NCBI GenBank assembly: GCA_029243395.1
Contig: JAQWSE010000013.1
Span: forward strand, 248,001-312,000
DNA length: 64,000 nt
Direction: 5' to 3'
DNA from: Paracoccaceae bacterium
Lineage (GTDB): Bacteria > Pseudomonadota > Alphaproteobacteria > Rhodobacterales > Rhodobacteraceae
Both the position numbers and the translations under genes were made by a program. Position 1 is the first letter of the stretch, and every line of letters starts with the position of its first letter. The notes beneath the pieces are model-generated. The model saw only the letters and a list, made by a program, of their open reading frames with translations. It was not told the DNA's origin and searched no databases. Shown piece by piece: positions 8,544 to 19,871 of this stretch.

Positions 8544-9770
8544 ATGATATCTAACGTAATACTGGATATTTTGGTTGTCAGAGATTTTAGACATTATTGG
8601 ACAATAGGCTTTTTAACAAGCACGGCTCGCTGGTTTGAAATAATGGCTTTCTCAGTTTTGTCGTGGGAATTAACTGGTGATGCATCAATTGCTGGATGGA
8701 TGTTTGCTTTTAGGATGATTTCTTTGGGCATCACAGGCGTAATATTTGCTATGCTAGGACATTTATTTTCTGGAGTAATCGTCATGGTTGCCACGCAATT
8801 ATTAGTGGGAGTAAGCTGTTTGCTCCCAATATTCATTAGTTTTACTTTTATCGACTATGATGTTTTAACAGTTTTATATGTGATTTCGATATTTTCTGGG
8901 GTTCTCTGGAGTGTTGACTTTTCATATCGAAGGAGATTATTGGGCGACACTCTTCCATCTAAGATAGTTGGAAGCGGAGTTTCATTAGATGTACTTTCTA
9001 GTCATGCAACCAGGCTTTTAGGGATGGTTTTTGGTGGTCTCATTTTATCTATCGGAGATGAGAATCTTATTTTTTTGTTCTTGGCAGGGATCTATATACT
9101 CTCTACATTTTTGTATTTTGGAAAAAAAGATCCCAGTCCATTCAAACAAGGCGTAACTGGGTTTTCAACACTATTTAAAAAGGTCATTGAACATGCGTTT
9201 AAGAATATTCCTGTGTTAACAGTATTAGCCTTAACTCCTATTTTTAACGTTTTTGTATTACCATTTTTCACACTTATTTCTCTGTTATTCCTTGAAAAAT
9301 TTCGAACCAACGAGCTAGAGGCAGGCCTATTTTCATCTTTGGAAGCCATTGGTGCTTTGGTAGGAGGGGTGCTTATTTCCATTTTTTACCCAAAAAAGAA
9401 AGTGATGACATTTTGCACTATGCTATTCATTCTTTTAATTTCCGTTTTATTTACTAGTTTGTGTGAAATCAAATATCTAATTGTAATTTTTATATTTTTT
9501 ACTGGATTTGCCAGTTCTTGTTATTCAGCACTTCAAAGCTCGATAATTTATGCTTTTACCGAACCTAATTTACGTTCTGCAACACTAAGTGTGTTAACCG
9601 TTTCCATAGGAACAGGATTTCTTGGGGCAGTAAATGTGGCATGGTTGGGTGTAAACCTTTCCATTGATCAAATTCTAATGGTCATGTCTATCGAAGGGAT
9701 TGCTTGTGGTTTGATATTCTTGATTTTAGTTTGGTCGAGGGCGAAATATCTAAAAAAGGCAATTTTATGA
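8544..9770 (+). CDS. MFS transporter
   Basis: 408 residues with about twelve predicted membrane spans. The N-terminal DFRHYWTIGFLTSTARWFEIMAFSVLSWELTG segment is typical of the MFS_3/enterobactin-exporter-like group. It follows the codA-like gene by 18 bases on the same strand and is probably the last gene of the operon, perhaps for efflux of a deamination product; that role is inference. It converges on hpt, whose stop is 78 bases further on. Confidence 0.75.
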   Translation: MISNVILDILVVRDFRHYWTIGFLTSTARWFEIMAFSVLSWELTGDASIAGWMFAFRMISLGITGVIFAMLGHLFSGVIVMVATQLLVGVSCLLPIFISFTFIDYDVLTVLYVISIFSGVLWSVDFSYRRRLLGDTLPSKIVGSGVSLDVLSSHATRLLGMVFGGLILSIGDENLIFLFLAGIYILSTFLYFGKKDPSPFKQGVTGFSTLFKKVIEHAFKNIPVLTVLALTPIFNVFVLPFFTLISLLFLEKFRTNELEAGLFSSLEAIGALVGGVLISIFYPKKKVMTFCTMLFILLISVLFTSLCEIKYLIVIFIFFTGFASSCYSALQSSIIYAFTEPNLRSATLSVLTVSIGTGFLGAVNVAWLGVNLSIDQILMVMSIEGIACGLIFLILVWSRAKYLKKAIL

Positions 9771-9848
9771 TTTGATCTATTTAAAGCCCTATTTAGCTAA
9801 TTTCTCATCTAGTCTGATACTTGATCAAGAAAGTTTAAGTGAACTTGC

Positions 9849-10385
9849 CTATATAAAGCGCACCTTTCCTATATAAGATAGGTTTCTATTCATTTGTGCA
9901 TAATCGATCCCATAACCAACTATGAATTCATCTGGAATTTCAAATCCAGACCAGCGAGATTTGATGTCAACTTCCCGCCTGGAAGGTTTGTCAAGAAGTG
10001 CACAAGCCTCGATTCTCCTTGGTTTTCGGCTTTCTAAAAGTTGGAGGACATGTTTAAGAGTATGGCCAGTGTCTACTATATCCTCCACGACTAACACATC
10101 TTTCCCAGAAATTTCGCCAGCTAAGTCTTTTGAAATCTTGACTTCTCTAGAGCTTTCCATGCTATTCCCATAAGATGAGGCTTCTAAGAAATCAATCTCT
10201 ATTGGCAAATCAATTTCTCTTGCTAAATCGGCGATAAATACAAAGGACCCTCTAAGAAGACCAACCACAATTAATTTGTCCGTATCTTTAAAATAAGAAG
10301 TGATTTCTTTAGCAAGACTTTCGACCCTCGCTGCAATACTTTTTGCAGAAATCATTTGATCTATGGCGTACTGAGAGTTAGGCAT
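9849..10385 (-). CDS. hpt: Hypoxanthine phosphoribosyltransferase
   Basis: 178 residues, the usual length for bacterial Hpt. The PRPP-binding signature [13 protein letters not shown] lies at residues 97-109, and [12 protein letters not shown] (43-54) is the family phosphate-loop segment. The C-terminal [17 protein letters not shown] is also diagnostic. The enzyme converts hypoxanthine (and guanine) plus PRPP to IMP (GMP) in purine salvage, in the cytoplasm. A GGAGG ribosome-binding site sits before the ATG on the minus strand. It is divergent from dgoK with only 35 bases between the start codons. Confidence 0.9.
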   Translation of the reverse strand: MPNSQYAIDQMISAKSIAARVESLAKEITSYFKDTDKLIVVGLLRGSFVFIADLAREIDLPIEIDFLEASSYGNSMESSREVKISKDLAGEISGKDVLVVEDIVDTGHTLKHVLQLLESRKPRRIEACALLDKPSRREVDIKSRWSGFEIPDEFIVGYGIDYAQMNRNLSYIGKVRFI

Positions 10386-10420
10386 GTCAAAACCTCCAAA
10401 GTTATTTCTAGGGAGAACTA

Positions 10421-11350
10421 ATGGTCAAGTCAACAGAGCAAAATAATAAACCATATTGGATTGCTATAGATTGGGGGACCACTAATCTACGGTATTGGGT
10501 TATATCTAAAGAAACAGGTGATATTGTTGGAACAGAGGAAAAACAACAGGGTATTAAATCCATCTTAGAAGGAGCTTTTGAGAATGTAATATTAGAAATG
10601 CTTGTTAATCATGTGTTTAAACAAGAAGTGATCGATATTTTATGTTGTGGAATGATAGGTTCAAAACAGGGATGGCGGGAGATTGATTATGTTCAATCTC
10701 CATGTAGTCCTCATTTAGCTAAAAACGTCATGAAAGTTTCCACCAAGGATCCTAGGCTAAACGTTAGAATTATTCCTGGTCTTAAGCAAAGCCAAATACC
10801 TGATATAATGAGAGGAGAAGAAACTCAAATCTTAGGTTTTTTAAATAAAAATCCTGATTTTGAAGGAGTGATGTGTTTTACTGGCACCCATACAAAGTGG
10901 GTCAAAATTGGAGGCGGGGAAGTCATTTTTTTTGAGACATTCATGACTGGGGAACTGTTTGATGTTCTTTCAAACCATTCTATGATTAAGTTCTCAGCTT
11001 CTTTTGGAAAGATAAATAGCCATGAAGCAACAGACGCTGCTTTAGAAATCTTTAATCACCCGCATAAATTTTCATCCCACCTATTCAAATTAAGAGCAAA
11101 TAATTTACTGAATGATACTCCAGCTACAGAAACTAGATCAAGGCTGTCAGGTTATACAATTGGATTAGAAATAGCTGGTAGTAGACATTTTTGGTTAGGC
11201 AATAATGTCATAATCGTTGGCACTCATCCTGTTACTGAAATTTACAGTGAAGTTTTAAAAAAACAAGGTATCAAATCAAGAATTTTCCTCTCTAATGAAC
11301 TGTCATTAAATGGATTAAAGGTTACATATCAAAGCCTTCTTAATGATTAA
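10421..11350 (+). CDS. dgoK: 2-dehydro-3-deoxygalactonokinase
   Basis: 309 residues. The N-terminal [13 protein letters not shown] phosphate-binding segment, [30 protein letters not shown] and [10 protein letters not shown] match the DgoK family. DgoK phosphorylates 2-keto-3-deoxygalactonate in the De Ley-Doudoroff galactose pathway. The following beta-galactosidase fits release of galactose. The partner aldolase DgoA and the dehydratase are not in the window. An AGGGAG ribosome-binding site precedes ATG 10421. Confidence 0.85.
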   Translation: MVKSTEQNNKPYWIAIDWGTTNLRYWVISKETGDIVGTEEKQQGIKSILEGAFENVILEMLVNHVFKQEVIDILCCGMIGSKQGWREIDYVQSPCSPHLAKNVMKVSTKDPRLNVRIIPGLKQSQIPDIMRGEETQILGFLNKNPDFEGVMCFTGTHTKWVKIGGGEVIFFETFMTGELFDVLSNHSMIKFSASFGKINSHEATDAALEIFNHPHKFSSHLFKLRANNLLNDTPATETRSRLSGYTIGLEIAGSRHFWLGNNVIIVGTHPVTEIYSEVLKKQGIKSRIFLSNELSLNGLKVTYQSLLND

Positions 11351-11472
11351 GATAACCATATGATGATTAGTTAATTTAACAACTAAATAGTGATGGAGTT
11401 TCAATAAAACATGATTGAAAAACGTTTTAAAGTTTTCACTATTTTTATTTTTAATAATTTTAGGAGAAAGAA

Positions 11473-13404
11473 ATGAAAAGATGCCTAGGTGTTTGCTATT
11501 ATCCAGAGCAGTGGCCTAGAGATATTTGGGAGACTGATGCACAAAACATGAAGAGTTTAGGAATTTCCTGGGTTAGGATTGCTGAATTTTCATGGGCAAA
11601 AATTGAACCAGAGCCATATATATATGATTTCAAATGGTTAGACGAAATTATTGATATTATTGGAAAAAATGAAATAAAAATAGTTCTAGGTACTCCTACG
11701 GCGGCTCCACCAAGGTGGATGATTGATCTCTATCCAGATATGCTTCCAGTGGAACAGTCAGGCATAAGTCGTCAATTTGGATCAAGAAGGCATTACTGTT
11801 TTAGTCATGAAAAATTTGTGCGTCATTGTGAACTTGTGGTTGAGATAATAGCGAAACGTTACAGTAGGAATCCTAATATAAAAGCCTGGGAGATAGATAA
11901 TGAGTATGGTTGTCACGACACCACTATATCCTATAGTGCGGCGGCTTTAAAAGGGTATCAAAAATGGTTGAAGGATAAATTTTCTCATAATTTAGGAAAA
12001 AATTGCAACCCGATTGATAACCTTAATCATACTTGGGGTAACAATTTTTGGTCTATGAATTACGCAAGTTTTGATCAAATTGGCTTCCCAATTAATTGTG
12101 TTACTGATCCAAACCCCGCTCATTCATTATCATTCCTGGAATACTGTAGTGAAAAAGTTGCTGAGTTCAACAAGAGACAAGCATCGATCATAAAGAAGTA
12201 TTCATCTTCACCTATTACACATAATTTTATGGGAAAAATAACTGAATTTGACCACTTCAAAGTTAGCGATAATTTGGATTTTGCGAGCTGGGATAGTTAC
12301 CCACTTGGATTCCTTGAAGACAGGATATCAGCATCTGAGTCACATAAGACAACGTTTGCAAGACAAGGTGATCCAGATTTCCAAGCTTTTCATCATGACC
12401 TATATCGGGCCGTGGGGAATGGTCGATGGTGGGTAATGGAACAACAACCTGGAAGCGTCAATTGGGCTCCCTTTAACCCTATACCTTTGGAGGGAATGGT
12501 CCGGGTTTGGACTTGGGAGGCCTTTGCGCACGGAGCTGAAGTGGTTTCTTTCTTTCGCTGGAGACAGGCTCAGTCTGCTCAAGAACAGTTGCATTCTGGT
12601 TTGCAATGCCCCGCTGGAAAGAAAATGCCAGTAACAAATGAGATTCAAGAGATTTCTTCTGAGCTAAAATATGCCTCAGAAGTTAAAACAAGTAAATCTC
12701 AAATAGGTATTGTTTTTGATTATGAATCTGAAAGGTATTGGAGGATACAACCGCATGGTAAAGGTAATAGTTATTTTGATTTAGTTTTCGATTTCTACAG
12801 AGGGTTGAGAAAACTTGGTCAATCAATAGATTTCATTTTACCCAATGCTGACAATTTTGACGGATACAAATTAATTGTAATTCCAGACGCTATGTTCATG
12901 GAAAATAAACTAATAGAGAAAATAAATGAATTTTCTCACACAGTTCTAGTCGGACCTTGGACAGGTTGTCGGGACAGAAATTTTAATCTAAAGAGATTCA
13001 GCTCCTTTTTTCCCGGATTTGATCTAGAAATTATAGTGTCTGAAACCTTTAGACCTGAGACCCCAGTTCGACTTTCGGAGGGAGGTTGTTTTGTTAGGTA
13101 TAGAGAGCTTATAAGGACATCGGCCCAAATATTGATGAAAACAGAATATGGTGATCCTGCGCTAATCTCTTATAGAAATATTCAATATTTAGCTGGTTGG
13201 CCAGATGAAAGCGCACTAAAGAACATTTTTTTAGGAATTTTTGAAGATGAAAAATTGCCTTTTAAACAAATGCCCGAAGGGATTAGGGAAAGAAGAAATA
13301 CTGGTGAATGCTTCTGGTTTAATTACAATGATTTTGAGGTGGAGTTTGAAGGTTTTAAAATACCATCCGCAAATCTTATTCGCCGAGAATATAAAGTAGA
13401 TTAA
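11473..13404 (+). CDS. Beta-galactosidase, GH42 family
   Basis: 643 residues, typical for GH42. The start CLGVCYYPEQWPRDIW and VRIAEFSWAKIEP are family hallmarks. The acid/base is Glu144 (in DNEYG) and the nucleophile is Glu323 (in WWVMEQQPG). An (alpha/beta)8 catalytic domain is followed by the trimerisation and C-terminal domains. No signal peptide is seen, so it should act in the cytoplasm on imported beta-galactosides. GGAGAAAG lies just before ATG 11473. It follows dgoK by 122 bases, forming a small galactoside-use module. Confidence 0.9.
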   Translation: MKRCLGVCYYPEQWPRDIWETDAQNMKSLGISWVRIAEFSWAKIEPEPYIYDFKWLDEIIDIIGKNEIKIVLGTPTAAPPRWMIDLYPDMLPVEQSGISRQFGSRRHYCFSHEKFVRHCELVVEIIAKRYSRNPNIKAWEIDNEYGCHDTTISYSAAALKGYQKWLKDKFSHNLGKNCNPIDNLNHTWGNNFWSMNYASFDQIGFPINCVTDPNPAHSLSFLEYCSEKVAEFNKRQASIIKKYSSSPITHNFMGKITEFDHFKVSDNLDFASWDSYPLGFLEDRISASESHKTTFARQGDPDFQAFHHDLYRAVGNGRWWVMEQQPGSVNWAPFNPIPLEGMVRVWTWEAFAHGAEVVSFFRWRQAQSAQEQLHSGLQCPAGKKMPVTNEIQEISSELKYASEVKTSKSQIGIVFDYESERYWRIQPHGKGNSYFDLVFDFYRGLRKLGQSIDFILPNADNFDGYKLIVIPDAMFMENKLIEKINEFSHTVLVGPWTGCRDRNFNLKRFSSFFPGFDLEIIVSETFRPETPVRLSEGGCFVRYRELIRTSAQILMKTEYGDPALISYRNIQYLAGWPDESALKNIFLGIFEDEKLPFKQMPEGIRERRNTGECFWFNYNDFEVEFEGFKIPSANLIRREYKVD

Positions 13405-13421
13405 TAAATTTAGGGTATTTA

Positions 13422-14045
13422 ATGATTTTGCAGGACTGGTTTTATCTAGGTTTGATATGTTTCTTGGGAGCTTGCTCCCCAGGTCCAAGTCTTATGGTCG
13501 TTCTAGGCTTTGTCTCTTCCGAAGGAAAAAAGTCGGGATTTTCTGCTTCTATAGGACACGGTATAGGCGTATTTCTGTATGCACTACTGAGCACACTTGG
13601 GTTAGGAGTTTTAATAGCACATTACTATAATGTTTTTACTATTATCCAGGTTATTGGAGCATTTTTCTTACTTTGGATAGCCTTCAAAATTGCAGGAAAT
13701 AGTTTTAAGTCTGATGTTAAATCTAAGGCTGAAATTGAACATCAAAACAAAGATAATAGATTTTTCGAAGGGTTTTTAGTTGCGGTTCTCAATCCAAAAA
13801 TTGGTATATTTTTTATTTCCTTATTTAGTCAATTTCTCTCTCCTGATCAAACTATCATTGTACACAGTCTAATGGCCTTAATGGCTGGTGGTATAGATAC
13901 TCTTGTTTATTGTACTATAGTCTCTCTAGCTTCCATCAAAAGTGCGTCAAATTTTTTGGAAAAATACAGAAAGGAATTCAACTTGTTATTTGCTTTTTTG
14001 TTGATTTTACTAGCTTTCTCGTTGTTCTTTTCAATGATTTTTTAA
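13422..14045 (+). CDS. LysE/RhtB-family exporter
   Basis: 207 residues, six hydrophobic spans, typical LysE/RhtB length. The diagnostic CSPGPSLMVVLG motif is in the first helix-loop and LLWIAFKIA in the third. Family members export amino acids or derivatives by proton antiport. The substrate cannot be deduced. It follows the GH42 gene by 17 bases and may be cotranscribed with it; it converges on a minus-strand SDR. Confidence 0.85.
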   Translation: MILQDWFYLGLICFLGACSPGPSLMVVLGFVSSEGKKSGFSASIGHGIGVFLYALLSTLGLGVLIAHYYNVFTIIQVIGAFFLLWIAFKIAGNSFKSDVKSKAEIEHQNKDNRFFEGFLVAVLNPKIGIFFISLFSQFLSPDQTIIVHSLMALMAGGIDTLVYCTIVSLASIKSASNFLEKYRKEFNLLFAFLLILLAFSLFFSMIF

Positions 14046-14115
14046 TATACCTTTTGAATTTTTGATTTTATAAAAAATCTAGTAGAAACAATGCCGATTT
14101 ATGCCGATTTTCCAT

Positions 14116-14850
14116 TTAATAAGTGGCTCTACCTCCTGAAATGTCGAAAACTCCCCCAGTCGTGAAGGAACATTCTGTAGAGGCTAGCCAGCAAACAAGG
14201 GATGATATTTCTTCCGGTTTCCCAAATCGACCCATAGGAATCTTTGACAACATATAATCGATGTGTTTTTGGCTCATTTGATCAAATATACTTGTTTTAA
14301 CGGCTGCTGGTGTTACACAATTTACAGTTATTGGATGATCCGCTAATTCTTTTCCCAAGGATTTGGTGAGACCTATAACCGCTGCCTTGGAAGAACTATA
14401 TGCTGAAGCATTTGGGTTACCTTCTTTTCCAGCTATTGATGCTATATTGATTATTCGTCCAAATCCATTCTCAAGCATTAGTGGCACACAAACCTTATTA
14501 CAAAAGAAAGTTCCATTAACATTTATAGAGAAAACATTTTGCCAATCTGAAATACCATAATCCCACATTTTTTCATTTGGACCAGTTATACCCGCACTAC
14601 ACACTAATATATCTAATTTATTAATGAGTTTATTGCTTCTTTCGATAGCTTTTTGAACACTTTGCCAATTAGAAATATCGACATTGATATAGTTTAAACC
14701 CTCGTTTTTCTTTTTGTTGTCTGGCTTTAACAAGTCCCACACTATTACTTTGGCCCCTTCACTGGCCAGACGCTGACTAACAGCAGCACCGATGCCGGAT
14801 GAACCTCCAGTCACTATAGCATTTCGGTCCTTAAATCGCATCGTAAACAT
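14116..14850 (-). CDS. SDR-family oxidoreductase (FabG-like)
   Basis: 244 residues, classical short-chain dehydrogenase/reductase. The nucleotide-binding motif is TGGSSGIG (residues 14-21). Catalytic Asn110, Ser138, Tyr151 and Lys155 are all present (AYSSSK). The C-terminal GGVFDISGGRATY is typical of FabG-like members. The ATG at residue 4 is a possible alternative start. The substrate is not evident; a sugar or 3-oxoacyl substrate is possible. It is divergent from gltB across a 297-base gap. Confidence 0.85.
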   Translation of the reverse strand: MFTMRFKDRNAIVTGGSSGIGAAVSQRLASEGAKVIVWDLLKPDNKKKNEGLNYINVDISNWQSVQKAIERSNKLINKLDILVCSAGITGPNEKMWDYGISDWQNVFSINVNGTFFCNKVCVPLMLENGFGRIINIASIAGKEGNPNASAYSSSKAAVIGLTKSLGKELADHPITVNCVTPAAVKTSIFDQMSQKHIDYMLSKIPMGRFGKPEEISSLVCWLASTECSFTTGGVFDISGGRATY

Positions 14851-14993
14851 CTCATAAAGTTTTTTATCTAATTAGAAGTTTAATTTTTTCAATTTAACTG
14901 TCTAAATGTCAAGAAAATATAAATGTTGTATAGTAAGAAAAAAGTTGATTACGCATGGTTATTAATGTATGAAATATTTCCCTTAGTGTGCTG

Positions 14994-15081
14994 CCCTGAG
15001 CTTTGGTGAGGGAAAGCCACGAGTGGGCTTGATCGTAGTAAAATATATCTAGAGTAAGTTTGCTTAAAGCGGTACGATCAA
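14994..15081 (+). promoter_or_regulatory. Possible structured RNA leader upstream of gltB
   Basis: The 297-base gap before gltB contains stacked inverted repeats. CCCT 14994-14997 pairs with AGGG 15009-15012. AAGCC 15014-15018 pairs with GGCTT 15026-15030. TTGATCGTA 15029-15037 pairs perfectly with TACGATCAA 15073-15081, enclosing a small TAAG/CTTA hairpin (15055-15066). A T-rich stretch (TTCTTTTT) follows the nine-base stem. It could be a cis-acting leader controlling glutamate synthase or the end of a small RNA. The pattern matches no riboswitch I recognise. The rest of the gap is AT-rich with nothing clear in it. Confidence 0.35.
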
Positions 15082-15147
15082 TTCTTTTTAATTTCGCAGA
15101 ATTAAGACAGTTTATAAGTTAAAAATGGATTTGAGGTTTTAAGATTC

Positions 15148-18100
15148 ATGAGGTTTAAGAATAATAGCTCTGTTTATAACAAAGATTTCAATAATAAGTT
15201 TCCTACTGGGTTATACGATCCCACGAAGGAACATGATGCTTGTGGCTTAGGGTTTGTGGCTAACATTAAGGGCGTAAAGAGTCATAAGATTGTCCAAGAT
15301 GGGATAAGAATTTTAGAAAATTTAGAACACCGTGGGGCTACTGGTGCAGATCCATTGGTAGGGGATGGTGCTGGAATGTTAATTCAAATTCCTCACGAAT
15401 TTTTTAGATTTGAATGTGGTAAACTGGGTTTTGAATTGCCAGAAGAAGGGGGATACGGTGTAGGATTTTTCTTTATGCCGCAGAATCGGATTTTAACCAA
15501 TAAAATCAAGAATTTAATAGAAAAACTTTCTGTTAATGAGTTAGGGGCTGTGATTGGCTGGAGGGATGTACCATCTGACAGTAGCTGTCTATCCCAGGAT
15601 ATAAATATACTCAAGGCGGAACCAATACATTTGCAAGCATTTATTGAAAAACCAAAAGGTATTTCAGAGCAAACATTCGAGCGAAAATTATTTATTTTAA
15701 GGAAATATATATCAAATTCAGTAATTCATGAAATTGGTCAAATAGATGACTTTTATCCTGTATCTCTGTCCTGCAGAACAGTTGTCTATAAAGGAATGTT
15801 TCTTGCTGATCAATTAGCCAAATATTATACTGATATTACTGATAAAAGGATAAAATCTGCTCTTGCATTAGTCCATCAACGATTTTCGACAAATACTTTT
15901 CCGTCCTGGAAGTTGGCACATCCATATCGGATGGTTTCTCATAACGGTGAAATAAATACCTTGAGAGGAAATTATAATTGGATGGCTGCCAGACAAGCTT
16001 CGTTATCCTCCCCATTATTTGGGGAAGATATTAAGAAGATTTGGCCTGTGTCATATGAGGGACAATCCGATACAGCATGCTTTGATAATGCTCTAGAACT
16101 CCTAGTTCAAGGAGGATATACGCTTAGTCATGCGATGATGATGCTAATACCTGAGGCATGGTCTGCCAATCCCTTAATGGATGAGAATAGGAGAGCTTTT
16201 TACGAATATCATGCTGCTATGATGGAACCATGGGATGGTCCTGCAGCTTTGGCTTTCACTGACGGCAGACAGATTGGTGCTACTCTGGACCGAAATGGGT
16301 TAAGACCTGCAAGATATTTTGTTTTGGATGACGACACAGTAGTGTTGGCTTCAGAAGCGGGTACATTACCCGTGGATGAAAGTAGGATATTGACTAAATG
16401 GAGGCTGCAGCCGGGAAAAATGCTTCTTATCGATTTAGTTGAAGGTAAGATAATTGCAGATAAGGAAATCAAAGAGAAACTTTGTAATGCCAATCCTTAT
16501 CAAAAATGGTTGGATGATACACAAATAATACTAGAAGATTTAGATAAAAATATTGTCAGTAATAGAAGGTTTGATGAAAAAGATTTAAAGATTGGACAGA
16601 AGGTATTTGGATATACGCAGGAGGATATAAAATTATTAATGTCGCCAATGGCAGTAACAGGTCAGGAAGCAATAGGGTCCATGGGGACGGATACTCCAAT
16701 TTCTGCAATGTCCGAAAAACCAAAGCTCCTTTACACATACTTTAAACAAAATTTTGCACAAGTGACTAACCCTCCGATAGATCCAATTAGAGAAGAGTCA
16801 GTTATGAGTCTGGTATCTTTGATTGGTCCTCGTCCAAATCTTTTTGACCTTACTAATCTTTCAACAGTAAAGAGATTAGAGGTTAGACAACCTATCTTGC
16901 GGAACTCTGACCTACAAAAAATACGAGGCATTGGTGAAATTGCGGATAATCAATTCTTCTCACGTGTCATTGATATCACTTTTAACAAGGAAAGTGGGCC
17001 AGAGGGAATGAAGCAGGCCATTGATAAAGTTTGTAAGAGAGCGGAAAAGGCTGCATTAGATGGTGAAAATATAATAATTTTGTCAGACCGACAGTTCAGC
17101 AAAAAGAGAGTTCCCATTTCTATGTTACTTGCCACTTCTGCTGTGCATCATCATTTGATTAGGAAAGGATTGAGAACTTCGGTTGGATTAGTAGTCGAAT
17201 CTGCTGAGCCAAGAGAAGTCCATCATTTTGCTGTTTTAGCTGGGTATGGAGCAGAAGCTATAAACCCTTACTTAGCTTTTGAAACGTTGCTTGATATGCA
17301 CCAGAACGGTACGTTTCCAAAAGAAGTTGATGAAAAAGAAATAATAAAGAGATATATTAAGGCTATCGATAAGGGTTTGTTGAAAGTAATGTCTAAGATG
17401 GGAATTTCAACTTATCAGTCGTATTGCGGTGCTCAAATTTTTGATGCTGTGGGATTGTCCTCTGGATTTATTGAACAATATTTTTCTGGTACTTCGAGTA
17501 AGATTGAAGGTGTAAATTTAGAGCATCTTGCGAAAGAGTCCTTCCTAAGGCATGAATTAGCATATACCGATATTCCAATTTTAAGGCATTCATTAGATGT
17601 CGGAGGTGAATATTCAGTTAGGCATAGAGGTGAAGCACATGCTTGGACCTCTGATGAGGTTACATTCTTGCAACATGCCGTCAGGTTAGGAAATGCTAAT
17701 GATTATAAAAAATATGCTAAGTTAATTAATGATCATGACCAGCGTTCACTCACAATTAGAGGGCTTTTCCGAATTAAACCTGCTATAGAGAATGGAAGAA
17801 ATAAATTGGAAGTGAATGAGGTTGAGTCCGCAAGTGAGATAGTAAAACGTTTTGCAACTGGTGCTATGTCCTATGGATCGATTTCTGCCGAAGCGCACGA
17901 AAACCTTGCTATAGCTATGAATCGAATTGGAGGCAAATCTAATACTGGAGAGGGCGGAGAAGAAGTAGATAGATTTGTGACTCTTGCCAATGGTGATAGT
18001 AAAAGATCCGCAATCAAACAGGTGGCTTCAGGTAGATTTGGAGTCACGACAGAGTATCTAGTGAATTCAGATATGATACAAATTAAAATGGCTCAAGGTG

Positions 18101-19833
18101 CTAAGCCAGGTGAAGGCGGTCAGTTGCCTGGGCATAAGGTAGATGCAGTAATAGCAAAGGTTAGGCATTCTACAAAGGGAGTAGGCCTTATTTCTCCTCC
18201 TCCACATCATGATATTTATTCAATCGAAGATTTAGCTCAGTTAATTTATGATTTAAAAAATGTGAATCCAGAAGCTGATATTTCTGTCAAACTTGTGTCC
18301 GAGGTTGGTGTAGGAACAGTTGCGGCAGGTGTGGCTAAGGCTCATTCAGATCATGTGACGATATCTGGAATGGAAGGGGGAACTGGAGCAAGTCCTCTTA
18401 CCTCAGTTAAGCATGCAGGATCCCCTTGGGAGATGGGATTAGCTGAGACCCATCAGACGCTTGTAAAAAATAACCTACGGTCAAGAATAAGAGTCCAAGT
18501 TGATGGAGGTTTGAGAACTGGCAGAGATGTAGTAATTGGGGCATTATTGGGAGCTGATGAGTTTGGATTTTCAACTGCTCCTCTAGTAGCTTCAGGTTGT
18601 GTAATGATGAGGAAATGTCATTTAAATACATGCCCAGTTGGAATTGCCACACAGGATCCAGTATTAAGAAAGAGATTCACCGGTGATCCTGAACATGTGA
18701 TAAACTATTTTTTCTTTATAGCCGAGGAGGTAAGGGAAATTATGGCTGAATTGGGATTCTCTAAATTTGATGAAATGATTGGTCAAATTAATGTTCTAGA
18801 TCAAGAACAGGTGATTACCAATTGGAAGGCTAGGGGACTAGACTTTAGTCGACTATTCTTTGATCCAGATCCGAATGATACTCATCCAAAGTTTTGCTGT
18901 CAAAAGCAAAATCATCACATTGATAAAGTTCTGGATAGACAATTAATAGCGTTAACCCAAGATGCTATAAATACAGGAAAGAAGACTCGTCTCAACTTGC
19001 CTATAGCTAATTTTAATAGATCCACTGGTGCAATGCTATCTGGAGTTATTTCCAAAAAATATGGATATATAGGTCTTAAAGAGGACACAATACATATTAA
19101 GTTTAAAGGTACTACTGGTCAGGCATTTGGCGCTTGGCTTTGCAATGGAATTTTGATGGAAGTTGAAGGTGAAGCTAATGACTATGTTGGAAAAGGTTTG
19201 TCTGGAGGAAATATAGTTGTGTATCCATCTAAAGAATCTGAGAATCTTGACCATGGTAAGTCCATTATTGTGGGAAATACAGTTTTGTATGGTGCCATTT
19301 CTGGACAATGTTTCTTTAGAGGTTTTGCCGGAGAGCGTTTTGCGGTTAGGAATTCAGGAGCTGTGGCTGTAGTCGAAGGAGTTGGAGATCATGGCTGTGA
19401 ATATATGACTGGGGGTATTATAGTGGTTTTAGGTGAAACTGGACGTAATTTTGCAGCTGGGATGTCTGGCGGCATAGCTTATGTATTAGATGAGGACGGC
19501 TCTTTCCCAGAACGCTGCAATCTTTCGATGGTTGAGCTGGAGCCCATTCCTGAGGAAGATGACTTAATGGAGTCTGAGCAACACCAGTCTGGAGACATCG
19601 AACACCATGGCAGGGTTCATCTCTCCAATGACATGACCAGATATGATGACGAAAGACTAAAGTTTTTGATAGAAAGACACGCATCATTAACTAAATCGGA
19701 AAAAGCATTCCAAATTTTGTCCGATTGGGATAATTGTCGACCAAAATTTGTGAAAGTTATGCCAACTGAATATAGAAGGGCGTTGGAAGAGATTCAAGAA
19801 AAACAAGAATCAGCGGGAGTAGCGGCTGAATAA
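15148..19833 (+). CDS. gltB: Glutamate synthase (NADPH) large subunit
   Basis: 1561 residues, full length. A short propeptide is followed by Cys32 (in HDACGLGF), the N-terminal nucleophile of the type II glutamine amidotransferase domain. The central domain, the FMN-binding synthase domain (residues about 830-1230) and the C-terminal GXGXG beta-helix (about 1290-1480) follow in order. The 3Fe-4S ligands C1151, C1157 and C1162 show the C-x5-C-x4-C spacing. The enzyme converts glutamine and 2-oxoglutarate to two glutamates, with electrons from GltD. gltD follows after 38 bases, so the pair is an operon. The gene may be controlled by the leader described at 14994-15081. Confidence 0.97.
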   Translation: MRFKNNSSVYNKDFNNKFPTGLYDPTKEHDACGLGFVANIKGVKSHKIVQDGIRILENLEHRGATGADPLVGDGAGMLIQIPHEFFRFECGKLGFELPEEGGYGVGFFFMPQNRILTNKIKNLIEKLSVNELGAVIGWRDVPSDSSCLSQDINILKAEPIHLQAFIEKPKGISEQTFERKLFILRKYISNSVIHEIGQIDDFYPVSLSCRTVVYKGMFLADQLAKYYTDITDKRIKSALALVHQRFSTNTFPSWKLAHPYRMVSHNGEINTLRGNYNWMAARQASLSSPLFGEDIKKIWPVSYEGQSDTACFDNALELLVQGGYTLSHAMMMLIPEAWSANPLMDENRRAFYEYHAAMMEPWDGPAALAFTDGRQIGATLDRNGLRPARYFVLDDDTVVLASEAGTLPVDESRILTKWRLQPGKMLLIDLVEGKIIADKEIKEKLCNANPYQKWLDDTQIILEDLDKNIVSNRRFDEKDLKIGQKVFGYTQEDIKLLMSPMAVTGQEAIGSMGTDTPISAMSEKPKLLYTYFKQNFAQVTNPPIDPIREESVMSLVSLIGPRPNLFDLTNLSTVKRLEVRQPILRNSDLQKIRGIGEIADNQFFSRVIDITFNKESGPEGMKQAIDKVCKRAEKAALDGENIIILSDRQFSKKRVPISMLLATSAVHHHLIRKGLRTSVGLVVESAEPREVHHFAVLAGYGAEAINPYLAFETLLDMHQNGTFPKEVDEKEIIKRYIKAIDKGLLKVMSKMGISTYQSYCGAQIFDAVGLSSGFIEQYFSGTSSKIEGVNLEHLAKESFLRHELAYTDIPILRHSLDVGGEYSVRHRGEAHAWTSDEVTFLQHAVRLGNANDYKKYAKLINDHDQRSLTIRGLFRIKPAIENGRNKLEVNEVESASEIVKRFATGAMSYGSISAEAHENLAIAMNRIGGKSNTGEGGEEVDRFVTLANGDSKRSAIKQVASGRFGVTTEYLVNSDMIQIKMAQGAKPGEGGQLPGHKVDAVIAKVRHSTKGVGLISPPPHHDIYSIEDLAQLIYDLKNVNPEADISVKLVSEVGVGTVAAGVAKAHSDHVTISGMEGGTGASPLTSVKHAGSPWEMGLAETHQTLVKNNLRSRIRVQVDGGLRTGRDVVIGALLGADEFGFSTAPLVASGCVMMRKCHLNTCPVGIATQDPVLRKRFTGDPEHVINYFFFIAEEVREIMAELGFSKFDEMIGQINVLDQEQVITNWKARGLDFSRLFFDPDPNDTHPKFCCQKQNHHIDKVLDRQLIALTQDAINTGKKTRLNLPIANFNRSTGAMLSGVISKKYGYIGLKEDTIHIKFKGTTGQAFGAWLCNGILMEVEGEANDYVGKGLSGGNIVVYPSKESENLDHGKSIIVGNTVLYGAISGQCFFRGFAGERFAVRNSGAVAVVEGVGDHGCEYMTGGIIVVLGETGRNFAAGMSGGIAYVLDEDGSFPERCNLSMVELEPIPEEDDLMESEQHQSGDIEHHGRVHLSNDMTRYDDERLKFLIERHASLTKSEKAFQILSDWDNCRPKFVKVMPTEYRRALEEIQEKQESAGVAAE

Positions 19834-19871
19834 AAGTTCTAACATAAGTAAGAATAGATTAGGTTATTAGT

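Noticed and set aside
9820-9829. Palindrome CTTGATCAAG between MFS and hpt genes
   Set aside because: Too short to separate from chance, and lies between convergent genes where an operator is unlikely.
14091-14110. Exact tandem repeat of ATGCCGATTT
   Set aside because: Only two copies of ten bases at a gene end; no evidence of function or of a mobile element.
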